Shown piece after piece: positions 34,787 to 48,833 of a stretch of 48,833 bases of DNA (the stretch's first letter is position 1; each line of letters opens with the position of its first letter). Source of the stretch: Nitrosomonas sp. (GTDB lineage Bacteria > Pseudomonadota > Gammaproteobacteria > Burkholderiales > Nitrosomonadaceae); NCBI GenBank assembly GCA_017984435.1, contig JAGNZK010000020.1, positions 1-48,833 of the forward strand, given 5' to 3'. The translations under genes and the position numbers were made by a program. Under the pieces are notes generated by a model. That model did no database searches. It saw only the letters and a program-made list of their open reading frames with translations, and was not told the origin of the DNA.

Positions 34787-36028
34787 TTATACTCTACGGA
34801 AAACAAGCGTTCCGTTAGTTCCTCCAAAGCCGAAGGAATTTGATAAGGCAACGTTGATACGCATATCTCTTGCTATGCTAGGGATATAATCCAGATCACA
34901 CTGCGGATCCTGATTGACAAGATTAATAGTGGGCGGTGCAATTTGATGATGTACTGCCAGTGTAGAAAATACTGCTTCCACACCACCGGCAGCACCCAGT
35001 AAATGTCCTGTCATGGATTTTGTTGAATTAATCGCAAGTTTATTGGCGTGGCCCCCAAAACAACGTTTGATCGCAACCGTTTCAGCGATATCACCTAATG
35101 GAGTGGATGTACCATGTGCGTTAACGTAATCAACTTCAGTGGTAGGGATGCTCGCATTCTTAAGTGCATTGGACATGCAACGTGCTGCACCTTCACCATC
35201 ATCGCAAGGCGCTGTCATATGAAACGCATCGGCACTCATGCCAAAACCGGCTAATTCAGCATAGATCTTTGCACCACGCCGTTTCGCGTGTTCTATTTCT
35301 TCCAATACCAAAATTCCCGCACCTTCACCTAAAACAAAACCATCGCGATCTTTATCCCAGGGACGACTTGCGGATGCCGGATCATCATTACTCACAGACA
35401 AAGCTTTTGCAGCAGAAAAACCACCAATAGAAAGCGGGGTGACACATGATTCTGCGCCACCGCATACCATGACATCCGCATCGCCATATTCAATCATGCG
35501 GGCTGAATGGCCAATGCTATGTGTAGCCGTGGTGCAGGCGGTTACAATCGCTAAGTTTGGCCCTTTATAACCATACATAATGGATAAGTTGCCCGCAATC
35601 ATATTGATGATTGTGCTGGGAATAAAGAAAGGTGATATTTTGCGTGGACCGCCTGCATGGTATGCGGCATCCGTATTTTCAATCATTGATAAACCACCGA
35701 TACCCGAACCGATATTGACGCCGACGCGTTCAGAATCAAGATGCGTAACATCTTCTATACCTGCATCTTTAACAGCCTGAATTGCGGCAGCCATACCATA
35801 GTGGATAAAAATATCCATTCGACGTGCTTCTTTGGCTGACAAATATTGTTGAATATCAAAATCTTTTACTTCACCAGCAATCTGCGAGGTGAAATTTGAT
35901 GCATCAAAACGAGTGATCCGGGTGATACCGGACTTCCCTGAGACGATGCTCTCCCATGCACTCGATACTGTGTTTCCAACGGGTGATACAATACCTAACC
36001 CGGTAATTACTACCCTGCGTTTGGACAA
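34787..36028 (-). CDS. fabF: 3-oxoacyl-ACP synthase II (KAS II)
   Basis: A 413-residue condensing enzyme that elongates acyl-ACP with malonyl-ACP. The Cys-His-His triad is seen: Cys in IVTACTTATHSIGH (near 163), His in VNAHGTSTPLGD and His in KSMTGHLLGAAG. The start MSKRRVVITGLGIVSP and the GTNGTLVFRRV end are typical. The gene is preceded by acpP after 35 bp, the usual acpP-fabF pairing. Confidence 0.98.
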   Translation of the reverse strand: MSKRRVVITGLGIVSPVGNTVSSAWESIVSGKSGITRITRFDASNFTSQIAGEVKDFDIQQYLSAKEARRMDIFIHYGMAAAIQAVKDAGIEDVTHLDSERVGVNIGSGIGGLSMIENTDAAYHAGGPRKISPFFIPSTIINMIAGNLSIMYGYKGPNLAIVTACTTATHSIGHSARMIEYGDADVMVCGGAESCVTPLSIGGFSAAKALSVSNDDPASASRPWDKDRDGFVLGEGAGILVLEEIEHAKRRGAKIYAELAGFGMSADAFHMTAPCDDGEGAARCMSNALKNASIPTTEVDYVNAHGTSTPLGDIAETVAIKRCFGGHANKLAINSTKSMTGHLLGAAGGVEAVFSTLAVHHQIAPPTINLVNQDPQCDLDYIPSIARDMRINVALSNSFGFGGTNGTLVFRRV

Positions 36029-36063
36029 AATAACTCCGTTCTTGTACTTAAAAAAATAAAATA

Positions 36064-36300
36064 CTAATTTGTGTTAGCGGTGACGTAGTCAATTGCTTCT
36101 TGGACAGTATTTATTTTTTCTGCTTGCTCATCTGGAATTTCACACTCGAATTCTTCTTCCAGTGCCATAACCAGTTCAACTGTGTCAAGTGAATCTGCTC
36201 CCAGATCATTGACAAAAGATGATTCATTCTTGACTTCAGCTTCATTAACGCCAAGTTGTTCAGCAACAATTTTTTTAATACGCTGCTCAATATTTTCCAT
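36064..36300 (-). CDS. acpP: Acyl carrier protein
   Basis: A 78-residue acidic carrier. The phosphopantetheine attachment serine lies in the canonical [19 protein letters not shown] (Ser at about 37). It carries the growing acyl chain between the Fab enzymes. A strong GAAAGGAAG ribosome-binding site precedes the ATG. The 183-bp gap from fabG suggests an additional promoter, as is common for acpP. Confidence 0.99.
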   Translation of the reverse strand: MENIEQRIKKIVAEQLGVNEAEVKNESSFVNDLGADSLDTVELVMALEEEFECEIPDEQAEKINTVQEAIDYVTANTN

Positions 36301-36483
36301 CTAGGTACTTCCTTTCAGGTAAGAAAAACTTTTTTATTTTAACAAATTTTCAATGCCAACAAAATTGAACCCAGGCATACAATTGATGAAATTGTGATTG
36401 TTTCAAGATTCTTTTAACTAAATTGTATCTCATAGAGATGACATATTACTATCAGACCTCAAATATAAATTTCTTATATTACG

Positions 36484-37221
36484 TCAATCCATATACATTC
36501 CACCATTCACATGGAGTGTAGTGCCTGTAATATAGCCTGCAGCGGACGAAGCCAGAAATGCCACTGCTGATGCAACATCCTCAGGGCGCCCTAATCTTCC
36601 CAAGGGGACATGCTGGATTAAGGCTTGTTGATGCTCATTGGTCAATGAACGAGTCATGTCGGTATCAATAAAACCTGGAGCAATACAATTCACAGTAATA
36701 TTGCGACTACCCACTTCACGAGCTAATGATTTACTAAAACCAAAGAGTCCTGCTTTGGCTGCGGCATAGTTTGTTTGCCCCATGTTTCCCATTGAACCGA
36801 CTACAGAAGAGATATTGATGATACGTCCGTAACGGGCTTTCATCATAGCGCGAAGAACGATGCGGCTTAAACGGAATACTGATTTTAGATTGGTTTCTAT
36901 AATCTCATCCCATTCTTCATCTTTCATACGCACCAACAAATTATCGCGTGTAACTCCAGCATTATTAATCAATATTTCAATTTCACCGAATTTCTCCCGA
37001 ACGGCTTGGATTGTATGGTTAATTTGTTCGGCATCATTCACATTCAAAGCAACACCGGTACCTTTGATGCCATTTTTTTCCAAATATTGACTAATCGAGT
37101 TGGCGCCGCTTTCAGTGGTCGCTGTACCAATCACAACCGCGCCATGCTGACCTAATTTAACGGCAATAGCCTGTCCAATCCCACGACTGGCACCTGTTAC
37201 TAATGTTATTTTATTTTCCAA
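36484..37221 (-). CDS. fabG: 3-oxoacyl-ACP reductase
   Basis: A 245-residue short-chain dehydrogenase reducing beta-ketoacyl-ACP with NADPH. It has the nucleotide-binding TGASRGIGQAIA, NNAGVTRDNLL, the catalytic Ser in NISSVVGSMGN, YAAAKAG (Tyr and Lys) and the FabG C-terminus ITGTTLHVNGGMYM. It lies between fabD and acpP in the standard order. Confidence 0.98.
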   Translation of the reverse strand: MENKITLVTGASRGIGQAIAVKLGQHGAVVIGTATTESGANSISQYLEKNGIKGTGVALNVNDAEQINHTIQAVREKFGEIEILINNAGVTRDNLLVRMKDEEWDEIIETNLKSVFRLSRIVLRAMMKARYGRIINISSVVGSMGNMGQTNYAAAKAGLFGFSKSLAREVGSRNITVNCIAPGFIDTDMTRSLTNEHQQALIQHVPLGRLGRPEDVASAVAFLASSAAGYITGTTLHVNGGMYMD

Positions 37222-37286
37222 AGTTATATCCCCACAAGCAGAGACAGAAGCATGACTGTAAATGGCAAATGCGCATTGTTATCATA

Positions 37287-38225
37287 TCATCCTAAGTTAA
37301 CAGCTTGTCTGATTGTTCCGCTATCGGCTAATGATAGTTGCTGTAAATTCTGATCGATGCGCTTATTCAGTCCAGCCAATACTTTTCCCGGTCCACATTC
37401 AATAACATGTGTGATGCCGGCATTGGCAAAAGCTCGAATAGTATCCACCCATCGCACAGGGCTAACCAGTTGCTGAACCAGAATTTCCTTGATGGATGTG
37501 ATGTCAGTATGCAGACTCACATCGGCATTATGCAAAATTGCAGTCTTAGGTGGGTGCAATGTAATGTTTTGCAATTGTTGCCGCATGCGTTCAGCCGCTG
37601 ATTGCATGAGTAAGCAATGGGAAGGAATACTCATGGGCAACATGATGGCACGTTTTGCTCCCTTCGATTTAGCCATTTCAATGCCTTGCAGGATGGCATT
37701 TTTGTGACCGGCAATGACTACCTGACCCGGTGAATTAAAGTTAGCTGGTTCAAGGGATGATTCCCCGTTGCCTTGTTTTGTGATGTCATAGCATATGGAC
37801 TGGATAATTTCATCATCCAATCCCAGAATTGCGGCCATTCCACCGATACCTTCCGGCACAGCATGCTGCATTGCCTCGGCGCGGAAACGCACCAATGCTA
37901 ACGCATCAGCAAAACTTATTACGTCTGCTGCGACTAATGCCGTGTATTCGCCCAAACTATGCCCAGCTAATAGCACTGGCTGCAAACCACCTAAGCTATT
38001 CCATGCACGGTATACAGCGATACCCGCCATGAGCATGAGCGGTTGTGTGTTGATGGTAAGATTGAGGTCTTCAGCAGGTCCGGAATTAACCATCGACCAG
38101 AAATCCTGTTTGAGGATATCGGATGCTTCTTGAAAGGTTTCTTGGATGATGGGTAAGTCGGCATACCCGTTCATCATTCCAACCGATTGTGATCCTTGAC
38201 CTGGAAATACAAATGCAAATTTCAT
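37287..38225 (-). CDS. fabD: Malonyl-CoA:ACP transacylase
   Basis: A 312-residue acyltransferase that makes malonyl-ACP. It has FVFPGQGSQSVGM at the N-terminus, the nucleophile Ser in GHSLGEYTAL, the substrate-binding Arg in LVRFRAEAMQ, and the catalytic His in PSHCLLMQ. Start and stop positions place it three bases from fabH, in tight coupling. Confidence 0.98.
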   Translation of the reverse strand: MKFAFVFPGQGSQSVGMMNGYADLPIIQETFQEASDILKQDFWSMVNSGPAEDLNLTINTQPLMLMAGIAVYRAWNSLGGLQPVLLAGHSLGEYTALVAADVISFADALALVRFRAEAMQHAVPEGIGGMAAILGLDDEIIQSICYDITKQGNGESSLEPANFNSPGQVVIAGHKNAILQGIEMAKSKGAKRAIMLPMSIPSHCLLMQSAAERMRQQLQNITLHPPKTAILHNADVSLHTDITSIKEILVQQLVSPVRWVDTIRAFANAGITHVIECGPGKVLAGLNKRIDQNLQQLSLADSGTIRQAVNLG

Positions 38226-38228
38226 AAA

Positions 38229-39188
38229 TCACCAGCGCAGTAAAACCGCCCCCCATGTAAAGCCACCGCCGACACCTTCCAACAAGACCAACTGATTAGG
38301 TTGAATACGTCCGTCGCGCACTGCAAGATCCAATGCGAGCGGGATAGAAGCCGCAGAGGTGTTGCCGTGTTTGTCAACCGCTACCACTACCTTATCCATT
38401 GACAACCCAAGTTTCTTTGCCGTCGATTGGATAATCCGTATATTGGCCTGATGAGGGATCAGCCAATCGATGTCCGTAGATTGCAGATTATTTTTTGCGA
38501 CCGCTTCTTGCACGACTTCTTCCAGTACCTTAACAGCGAATTTAAAAACAGTATTACCTTCCATGCTGATGTAGGGCGTACCCTGTACTTTTCCTCCGCT
38601 GATACATCCGGGTGCAGAGAGAATATTACTGTGACTGCCGCTGGCATGAAGATGCGTCGATAAAATACCGGGCTGATCACTTTGAGTGAGTACCACCGCA
38701 CCGGCACCATCACCAAACAGAACACAGGTATTCCGATCGTTCCAATCGAGTATTTTCGAATAGATTTCACTGCCGACCACCAAGGCATTCCGACATTTAC
38801 CCGAACTGACAAACATGTCGGCGGTTGCCAACGCATACACAAAACCACTGCAAACCGCTTGCACATCAAATGCCGGGCAATTTTCTATCCCCAGTTTATT
38901 CTGCAGAATACAGGCAGTACTTGGAAAAATCATGTCCGGCGTGGTAGTAGCGACTATAATGAGATCGATATCGTTGCTGGTTACACCGGCAGCCTGCATG
39001 GCATTCTGGCACGCGTAGAGTGCCAGGTCACTGGCAACCTGATTCTCATGCGCAATATGCCGTTGCGTGATTCCCGTACGCGTGCGTATCCATTCGTCAC
39101 TGGTATCCACCATGCTTTCCAGATCACGGTTAGTGAGTATCTTTTCCGGTAAATAACTACCGGTTCCAATGATTCTTGAATACATCAT
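38229..39188 (-). CDS. fabH: 3-oxoacyl-ACP synthase III
   Basis: A 319-residue KAS III that initiates fatty-acid synthesis from acetyl-CoA and malonyl-ACP. The Cys-His-Asn triad is visible: Cys in [13 protein letters not shown], His in [10 protein letters not shown] and Asn in [13 protein letters not shown]. The ATG overlaps the plsX stop by four bases. Confidence 0.98.
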   Translation of the reverse strand: MMYSRIIGTGSYLPEKILTNRDLESMVDTSDEWIRTRTGITQRHIAHENQVASDLALYACQNAMQAAGVTSNDIDLIIVATTTPDMIFPSTACILQNKLGIENCPAFDVQAVCSGFVYALATADMFVSSGKCRNALVVGSEIYSKILDWNDRNTCVLFGDGAGAVVLTQSDQPGILSTHLHASGSHSNILSAPGCISGGKVQGTPYISMEGNTVFKFAVKVLEEVVQEAVAKNNLQSTDIDWLIPHQANIRIIQSTAKKLGLSMDKVVVAVDKHGNTSAASIPLALDLAVRDGRIQPNQLVLLEGVGGGFTWGAVLLRW

Positions 39189-40225
39189 TTTGTCATCGTT
39201 TCCAGAGAAATTTGCGAATGATGAGAAAGCTCTGCTACCCGCTCACTAATACGTCGCAACATGCCACCTCGTACTTCATCAACTGCACGTTGAATGGCAA
39301 AACCAAATGCATATTTATCAGCAGAACCATGGCTCTTAATAACAATACCCCGCAACCCCAGCAGACTGGCACCATTGTATCGGCGATGATCTACGCGATG
39401 CTTAAAAGAGTTTATAACCGGCATTGCAATGATGCCAGCCAGTTTTGTCAGCAAATTACGCTTGAATTCTTGGCGCAAGTAAGTTGCTAACATTTGTGCC
39501 AGGCCTTCCGAAGTTTTTAAGGTAATATTGCCGACAAAACCATCACACACTACTACATCGGTAGTTCCTCTGTAAATATCGTTTCCTTCGACATTACCAT
39601 AAAAGTTAAGTCCGCTATTGCGCAATAATTCAGCCGCCTGTTTAACCGTTTCATTTCCCTTGATTTCTTCCTCGCCAATGTTCAGCAGTCCAACACTCGG
39701 AGATAATTTATTTTCTACTGAAGATACCAGAGAGGCTCCCATAATTCCAAATTGAAATAAATGTTCTGCCGTGCAGTCGACATTGGCACCGAGATCCAAT
39801 ACATACGTGTGCCCTGTAATCGTCGGCAATACGACCGCAAGTGCCGGACGATCAATACCTGGGATTGTTTTTAACACAAATCGCGAAGTTGCCAATAAGG
39901 CACCTGTATTGCCTGCACTGATACAAGCTTGTGCTTCACCTGCTTTAACGAGATTAATAGAGACACGCATCGAAGAGTCTTTCTTGCCGCGCAAAGCCAG
40001 CGCAGGCGACTCATCCATGCCAACGACTTCACTAGCTGGATGTAACCGGATTCTGGGGCCTAATTTAAAATTAGCCGCATTGAGTTCCGCTTCAATGGCA
40101 TCAGGAATGCCTACCAGTATAATATTGGCTTCAGGGTCGCGGCGAAGATAATCAACCGCAGATGGAACGGTTACATGAGGACCATGATCGCCCCCCATAC
40201 AATCTATTGCTACAGTAATATCCAA
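39185..40225 (-). CDS. plsX: Phosphate acyltransferase PlsX
   Basis: A 346-residue enzyme converting acyl-ACP to acyl-phosphate for phospholipid synthesis. Family motifs are [41 protein letters not shown] and [15 protein letters not shown]. It sits between rpmF and fabH in the conserved order and overlaps fabH by four bases. Confidence 0.98.
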   Translation of the reverse strand: MDITVAIDCMGGDHGPHVTVPSAVDYLRRDPEANIILVGIPDAIEAELNAANFKLGPRIRLHPASEVVGMDESPALALRGKKDSSMRVSINLVKAGEAQACISAGNTGALLATSRFVLKTIPGIDRPALAVVLPTITGHTYVLDLGANVDCTAEHLFQFGIMGASLVSSVENKLSPSVGLLNIGEEEIKGNETVKQAAELLRNSGLNFYGNVEGNDIYRGTTDVVVCDGFVGNITLKTSEGLAQMLATYLRQEFKRNLLTKLAGIIAMPVINSFKHRVDHRRYNGASLLGLRGIVIKSHGSADKYAFGFAIQRAVDEVRGGMLRRISERVAELSHHSQISLETMTK

Positions 40226-40292
40226 TTTTGGTGCTCTTATGGCTGGGAAAAACTACACAATGAATGTAGCTTGTAGCAATAGGATTTAATTT

Positions 40293-40472
40293 TTAATCGT
40301 TCTTAGTCTTAATAACTTTCTTACCACGATAGTATCCGTTAGGGCTAATATGGTGACGTAAATGCACTTCTCCTGTGCTGGGCTCTATGGCTAAGGGAGG
40401 ACTGGTCAGAAAGTCATGTGAGCGGTGCATGCCACGTTTCGAAGGTGATTTTTTGTTTTGTTGAACTGCCAT
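40293..40472 (-). CDS. rpmF: 50S ribosomal protein L32
   Basis: A 59-residue protein found by direct reading of the minus strand: it begins [20 protein letters not shown], contains [19 protein letters not shown], and ends with TAA at 40293. This is the zinc-free, cysteine-free form of L32, as in E. coli. It lies 18 bp after yceD and 67 bp before plsX, the near-universal yceD-rpmF-plsX arrangement. Confidence 0.97.
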   Translation of the reverse strand: MAVQQNKKSPSKRGMHRSHDFLTSPPLAIEPSTGEVHLRHHISPNGYYRGKKVIKTKND

Positions 40473-40490
40473 CTGATTAACTCCTTGAAT

Positions 40491-41003
40491 TTAATTCTTC
40501 TTAAACTTTGCTAGTGCTACAAATGGATGTGTTGATTGTGATTGACCACTCAAAATATCTTCATTTGATTCTGGCCGATGCAGCTTGCACTCATCATCCG
40601 GGTGACGTGATGAAATTGATAGACTGAGAATGATCTCTTCTTCAATTAAATTCAAAACGTCCAAAGTAGGTGTTGCTAAAATGGCATCAATTGTATCATC
40701 TTCATCTATCTGATCTAATTCCGCTTCATTCTTGACTAGTAGAAAAAAAGTCTGCAAATCTACAATGTGCGTTAATTTGTTAAGGCAACGCTGGCAACGA
40801 AGATGTATTTTACCTTTAATTTCCAGATGCAAACTGGGTTTGTTATTTTTATGAAAGTAACCACTGATTTTGTATGTTAACTCACCTGCTTTATCAAACA
40901 GCAAATCATGCAAGCGCGAAAGCTCTAATAACGGGATTTTATCACGATGTATACCCGCATTACGCACAAAATCAAGGGAGTCTATTACAAATCGTACAGA
41001 CAT
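40491..41003 (-). CDS. yceD: DUF177/YceD family protein
   Basis: A 170-residue YceD-type protein. It has LHLEIKGKIHLRCQRCLNKL with the paired cysteines typical of the family and an acidic C-terminal half (DEDDTIDAI, NLIEEEIILSLSI). It is translated from the same operon as rpmF; members have been linked to 23S rRNA accumulation in plants and bacteria. The assignment rests on both sequence and neighbours. Confidence 0.93.
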   Translation of the reverse strand: MSVRFVIDSLDFVRNAGIHRDKIPLLELSRLHDLLFDKAGELTYKISGYFHKNNKPSLHLEIKGKIHLRCQRCLNKLTHIVDLQTFFLLVKNEAELDQIDEDDTIDAILATPTLDVLNLIEEEIILSLSISSRHPDDECKLHRPESNEDILSGQSQSTHPFVALAKFKKN

Positions 41004-41059
41004 AAGGCGCGCATGTTATATTTTTTAGCTTTAAGTGTCAAAAAATAACGAAGGAAATT

Positions 41060-41656
41060 TTGAAAACACCAACGATTACTCAAAAAATTATATTAAGTTC
41101 CAGTTCGATTTATCGTAAGGAATTACTTCAGCGTTTACACATTCCATTTGAAACAAGCAGCCCTCAAATTAATGAAGCGCCTTTGTGCAATGAATCTCCC
41201 GAAGAAACTGCTGCACGTCTGGCGGAAGCAAAGGCACGTGCTGTTGCCAAAACTTATCCGCAAGCGCTTATTATAGGTTCTGATCAAGTAGCGGTATTAG
41301 GGAATTTGCATCTTGGCAAACCGCTGAACCATATCAATGCAACCGAACAACTACGGTTAGTACGCGGCAAGGAGGTTGTTTTCTATACGGCTTTATGCTT
41401 ATTGAATAGTGCTACAGATAAACTACAAATACAGGTAATTCCTTACCATGTAAGATTCCGGCAGCTCAGTGATCAGCAAATTGAAAATTATCTCCTTAAA
41501 GAACAGCCTTATCACTGTGCAGGTAGTGCAAAGTCTGAAGGATTGGGGATTGCACTCATTGAGCAAATGATGGGACATGATCCTAATGCACTGATTGGAT
41601 TACCACTCATTGCTTTGGTAGACATGCTATCTCATGAAGGAGTGGCGATTATCTGA
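41060..41656 (+). CDS. yceF: Maf-family nucleotide pyrophosphatase (YceF type)
   Basis: A 198-residue house-cleaning pyrophosphatase of the YceF subgroup, which acts on 7-methyl-GTP. It has [46 protein letters not shown] and the C-terminal [20 protein letters not shown]. The start is TTG at 41060 with AAGGA 5 bases upstream. It diverges from yceD across 56 bp, as in many proteobacteria. Confidence 0.92.
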   Translation: MKTPTITQKIILSSSSIYRKELLQRLHIPFETSSPQINEAPLCNESPEETAARLAEAKARAVAKTYPQALIIGSDQVAVLGNLHLGKPLNHINATEQLRLVRGKEVVFYTALCLLNSATDKLQIQVIPYHVRFRQLSDQQIENYLLKEQPYHCAGSAKSEGLGIALIEQMMGHDPNALIGLPLIALVDMLSHEGVAII

Positions 41657-41970
41657 GGTATTTACACAATAAAAAAATAGATTTGATCGGGTTTCAAGTG
41701 CATGTTGATAATATTCCTGCAGCCCCCAGAATAATGACAGACTGCTTTCATAGCATTGCCAAACCGATGATGGCGTTTTATGCACAATATGGATAAGGAT
41801 TGTTGATAAATCTACTGTCGCGGGAACCCACCGTTAAATGAGGGCAACGTAAAATTATTCGGGTTACCGAAAATACCTGGTTTCTGAATTGCAAATATGT
41901 GGATAATGTGAAATCATTACAATCCGAGTCGAGTGAAATTTCCACTTATTTTCTTATAAATCTGGGTGCC

Positions 41971-42345
41971 ATGCGGAAATATCCTGCTTATCCTGTCATC
42001 GTTATGTTGATTATTTGCATACTGACGAATGGGTTGAGTCTGTCGTTCAGAGGCGAAGTATTCGCACATGAACTGGATCATATCCGCCAAGCGTTACCGC
42101 CTGATCCTGCGACACACCTCGAGCAGCATCGTAACAATGTTTCCAGAGATGGCGCTGATCTGGATGCGGCAACCCATTTATGTTTGCATTCAATAGGGCA
42201 ATATCAACCTTTTTTCTTTAATTCCTTTCCGCTGATACCGGGTCAAATTGCCATAGAAGTTTTGACCGTATTCATTTCCGCTATTATTCCCGAAACCATT
42301 CCGGATTTACCTCTGCGTCCCCCTCGAAGTACTTCTTTAAGCTAA
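41971..42345 (+). CDS. CzcI-like small exported protein of the czc operon
   Basis: About 124 residues from ATG 41971. It has an N-terminal hydrophobic stretch (VIVMLIICILTNGLSLSF), then a His/Asp-rich periplasmic part (HELDHIRQAL, HLEQHRNN, ATHLCLHSIGQ) and ends IPDLPLRPPR. The overall plan and the Pro/Arg-rich ending resemble CzcI, a small periplasmic regulator or accessory found upstream of czcCBA in betaproteobacteria. An in-frame GTG at 41899 would place 24 extra residues before the hydrophobic segment, so ATG is preferred. It is 110 bp upstream of czcC. The sequence match is modest and the call leans on context. Confidence 0.6.
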   Translation: MRKYPAYPVIVMLIICILTNGLSLSFRGEVFAHELDHIRQALPPDPATHLEQHRNNVSRDGADLDAATHLCLHSIGQYQPFFFNSFPLIPGQIAIEVLTVFISAIIPETIPDLPLRPPRSTSLS

Positions 42346-42455
42346 ATTTTTAAACTATGTTGCTTGCGGAGTAATCCACAGCATCGTTAAAGCAGGTCTT
42401 CAAGCTTATCTTGTAACCTGCTTTGTATAGGCTTAAGCACATGCGGAGGAATTCC

Positions 42456-43880
42456 ATGAAAATGAGCGATTTATTCATAGCGCGATGCTATTGGGTCGCG
42501 TCAGAATTACGGATCATATTGTTATTACTAGGTTCTATTTTATTGCTGAGTTTCTCAAACCAGATAAAAGCTAATACTGATTTATTAGGTACCAAGACTA
42601 GCGAAAACCCGGTTTATTCGAGCGATGGCGAAGAAAATCCTGAGCTTACATTACGTGATGCGGTGAGCCTTGCGTTACGTCATAATCCTGAATTGACAGC
42701 CTTTGCTAAAGAAGTACGCGCATTGGAAGGCGTAACGCTACAGGTTGGATTACTTAAAAACCCAGAACTGTCTTTAAATGTTGAAAACGCTGGAAACATT
42801 CAAAAGCTGAGTGGCGACGTCAATTCGGCTCATGCAGTAGCGCAAGAAGTCGTGCAGCAACTGACGACAATTCGTATTTATCAGTTAATTGAATTGGGGG
42901 GAAAACGCGCCGCCCGAGTCAGTGCTGCTTTGCTAGGCGAAGAGCTGGCTGCTAAAGATTTCGAGATTAAGCGAATCGAGATTATTTTCAGGGTTGCCAA
43001 TTTATTCACAGAAGTGCTTGCTGCACAAGAACGGCTAAGGCTTGCTGAAGAAACCAGCCAAGTTGCACAGAACGTGGTAAATACGGTGACCGAGCGTGTA
43101 CAAGGAGGGAAAGTGCCTCCCATTGAAGAAACCAGAGTTAAAGTAGGATTATCGACAACGCGCATTGAATTGGAGCAAGCGCAGCGAGATTTAATCGGTG
43201 CGCGCAAACGGCTGGCTTTGTTGTGGAATAGCGCCTCTCCACGATTTAATAAAGCTTTGGGAAGCCTTGAAACATTGACTCCTCCTCCTAATCTCCAAAT
43301 GTTAGAAGAGCGTGTTTTAGATAATCCGATGGCACTACGTGCCATGAAAAATATCGAACAGCGTAAGGCCTTGCTGGAAGTAGAACAAACCCGCCGCATA
43401 CCCAATCTCACTGTGAATGCAGGTGCCGTTCATCATGCGCAGTTGGGCGGCAGCACCGTTGTGGCGGGCTTACAAATACCACTACCGCTATTCGATCGCA
43501 ATCAAGGTAATCTCAAAGAAGCTTATCAGCGCATGGATAAAGCCGTGGATGAACAGGTAGCGATGGAGCTGCGGTTAAGAACCGAGCTTGCACAAGCTTA
43601 TGAACTAATGACAGCAGTATGGAATGAAATCAACATATTGCGTGACGAGATATTACCCGGTGCCAAGAGTGCTTTCCATGTGACACGTAGAGGTTACGAA
43701 CTAGGTAAATTTGGTTTGCTGGAAATGTTAGATGCGCAACGTATTCTATTTCAGAACCAACTTCTTTATGTACGTGCGCTGGCCAACTATCAGCGTTTAG
43801 TGAATGACATCGAACGCCTGATTGCAGGGCCTATCGATAGCATTCAACCTAATCATGCAGTCAACATACTCCAACCGTAG
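42456..43880 (+). CDS. czcC: CzcC-like outer-membrane efflux protein (TolC family)
   Basis: About 474 residues of the OEP/TolC family, the outer-membrane channel of a heavy-metal RND pump. It has an N-terminal signal (ELRIILLLLGSILLLSF), two repeats of long coiled-coil helices (LTLRDAVSLALRHNPELTAFAKEVRAL in two parts; LELEQAQRD-type helices) and the second-repeat VAGLQIPLPLFDRNQGNL. GGAGGA lies 5 bases before ATG 42456, which is why this start is used rather than the upstream TTG 42423. The czcB gene follows in 26 bp. Confidence 0.93.
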   Translation: MKMSDLFIARCYWVASELRIILLLLGSILLLSFSNQIKANTDLLGTKTSENPVYSSDGEENPELTLRDAVSLALRHNPELTAFAKEVRALEGVTLQVGLLKNPELSLNVENAGNIQKLSGDVNSAHAVAQEVVQQLTTIRIYQLIELGGKRAARVSAALLGEELAAKDFEIKRIEIIFRVANLFTEVLAAQERLRLAEETSQVAQNVVNTVTERVQGGKVPPIEETRVKVGLSTTRIELEQAQRDLIGARKRLALLWNSASPRFNKALGSLETLTPPPNLQMLEERVLDNPMALRAMKNIEQRKALLEVEQTRRIPNLTVNAGAVHHAQLGGSTVVAGLQIPLPLFDRNQGNLKEAYQRMDKAVDEQVAMELRLRTELAQAYELMTAVWNEINILRDEILPGAKSAFHVTRRGYELGKFGLLEMLDAQRILFQNQLLYVRALANYQRLVNDIERLIAGPIDSIQPNHAVNILQP

Positions 43881-43906
43881 CAGCGATAAAAAAGTGAAGG
43901 AAAATT

Positions 43907-48609
<4,703 letters not shown>

Positions 48610-48634
48610 CAGGTAGTTAAGTTTCTTTAATTGA

Positions 48635-48669
48635 CTCTAGACTAACAAATTATATTTGCTAGTCTAGAG
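48635..48669. terminator. Long hairpin after czcA
   Basis: CTCTAGACTAACAAA pairs with TTTGCTAGTCTAGAG (14 of 15 pairs, one A-C mismatch) around a short AT loop, 26 bp after the czcA stop. It lies between czcA and the convergent gene whose end is at 48692. The symmetry suits a bidirectional terminator, but T-runs on both sides are short. Confidence 0.5.
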
Positions 48670-48691
48670 CCTCTATAAAATTCCTATTACT

Positions 48692-48833
48692 TTAAGCCTT
48701 TGTTGTATCATTACTTTTACGCCTGCGCATAAGAAAGAAAGCACCAATGGCAATTACCATAACAACAGGCGCTATAATTGCTGCTTTAGGAGTAGGACGC
48801 CCTTCCCCAACAGAAAACGGAAAACGTGATACA
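48692..48833 (-). CDS. Partial gene: C-terminal membrane anchor of an unknown protein
   Basis: Only the last 46 codons lie in the window, read on the minus strand and ending with TAA at 48692. The sequence has FPFSVGEGRPTPKA, a single hydrophobic helix (IIAPVVMVIAIGAFFL), then MRRRKSNDTTKA. This helix-plus-basic cluster is a typical C-terminal membrane anchor and resembles in plan a C-terminal sorting tag, but no PEP motif is present. The rest of the gene lies beyond the window. A periplasmic or membrane-surface protein is likely; nothing more can be said. Confidence 0.6.
   Translation of the reverse strand, partial: VSRFPFSVGEGRPTPKAAIIAPVVMVIAIGAFFLMRRRKSNDTTKA

Noticed and set aside
41657-41896. 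Possible gene remnant between yceF and the czc operon
   Set aside because: A short frame reads VHVDNIPAAPRIMTDCFHSI but I cannot link it to any family; too little to call a pseudogene.

Overview
The window looks like a chromosomal segment from a moderately AT-rich betaproteobacterium, probably of the Nitrosomonadaceae (Nitrosomonas-like). This placement is inference from gene content: petABC followed by sspA-sspB, secA beside an M23 peptidase and a divergent DciA-like gene, PEP-CTERM proteins, a His-rich di-haem peroxidase and a CzcCBA efflux operon. No rRNA or species-diagnostic gene is present.

Layout. 1-950: the left edge holds paired 19-bp repeats that resemble an IS21-type insertion-sequence end. 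They abut a 5'-truncated, frameshifted tyrosine-recombinase gene that ends beside the 3' end of a tRNA-Thr(UGU), a classic integration site. 984-4635 (minus): the cytochrome bc1 genes petA-petB-petC, then sspA-sspB. 4933-8832 (minus): secA and a membrane-anchored M23 peptidase; a DciA-like gene diverges at 8865. 9639-15045 (plus): an RNase II-type exonuclease, a TonB-like protein, aroE and mgtE.

15158-25015 is mixed accessory and core sequence. It contains an orphan gene with a PD-(D/E)XK/Vsr-like C-terminal part, an FMN reductase, a VF530-family protein, an unknown membrane-anchored protein, rlmKL and an unknown polytopic membrane protein with conserved-looking acidic/His motifs. It also contains a decayed ParD-like/zeta-toxin module (nonsense mutations and a frameshift in both partners), a lipoprotein, a glycosyltransferase and a recent 628-bp tandem duplication of a PEP-CTERM gene with its promoter region.

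25351-31099 (plus): a GAF-PAS-GGDEF-EAL cyclic-di-GMP protein, a di-haem cytochrome c peroxidase with a His/Met-rich N-terminus, pgeF/yfiH, a ZIP metal transporter and a DUF4019-type exported protein. 31129-41003 (minus): yceD-rpmF-plsX-fabH-fabD-fabG-acpP-fabF-mltG, the standard fatty-acid-synthesis operon, followed by a three-module glycosyltransferase fusion (GT2-GtrA-GT39). rpmF (59 codons) was found by direct reading at 40293-40472. A Maf-type gene (yceF) diverges at 41060. 41971-48609 (plus): a czcI-like gene and czcCBA, encoding an RND heavy-metal exporter. The window ends inside a minus-strand gene of which only a C-terminal membrane anchor is visible.

The most interesting points are the double-partner decay of the ParD/zeta module, the PEP-CTERM duplication with a junction that rewrites the first copy's C-terminus, the orphan nuclease-like gene, the membrane protein at 20620-21348, and the all-in-one glycosyltransferase. 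I do not see a CRISPR array or a complete multi-gene defence island.
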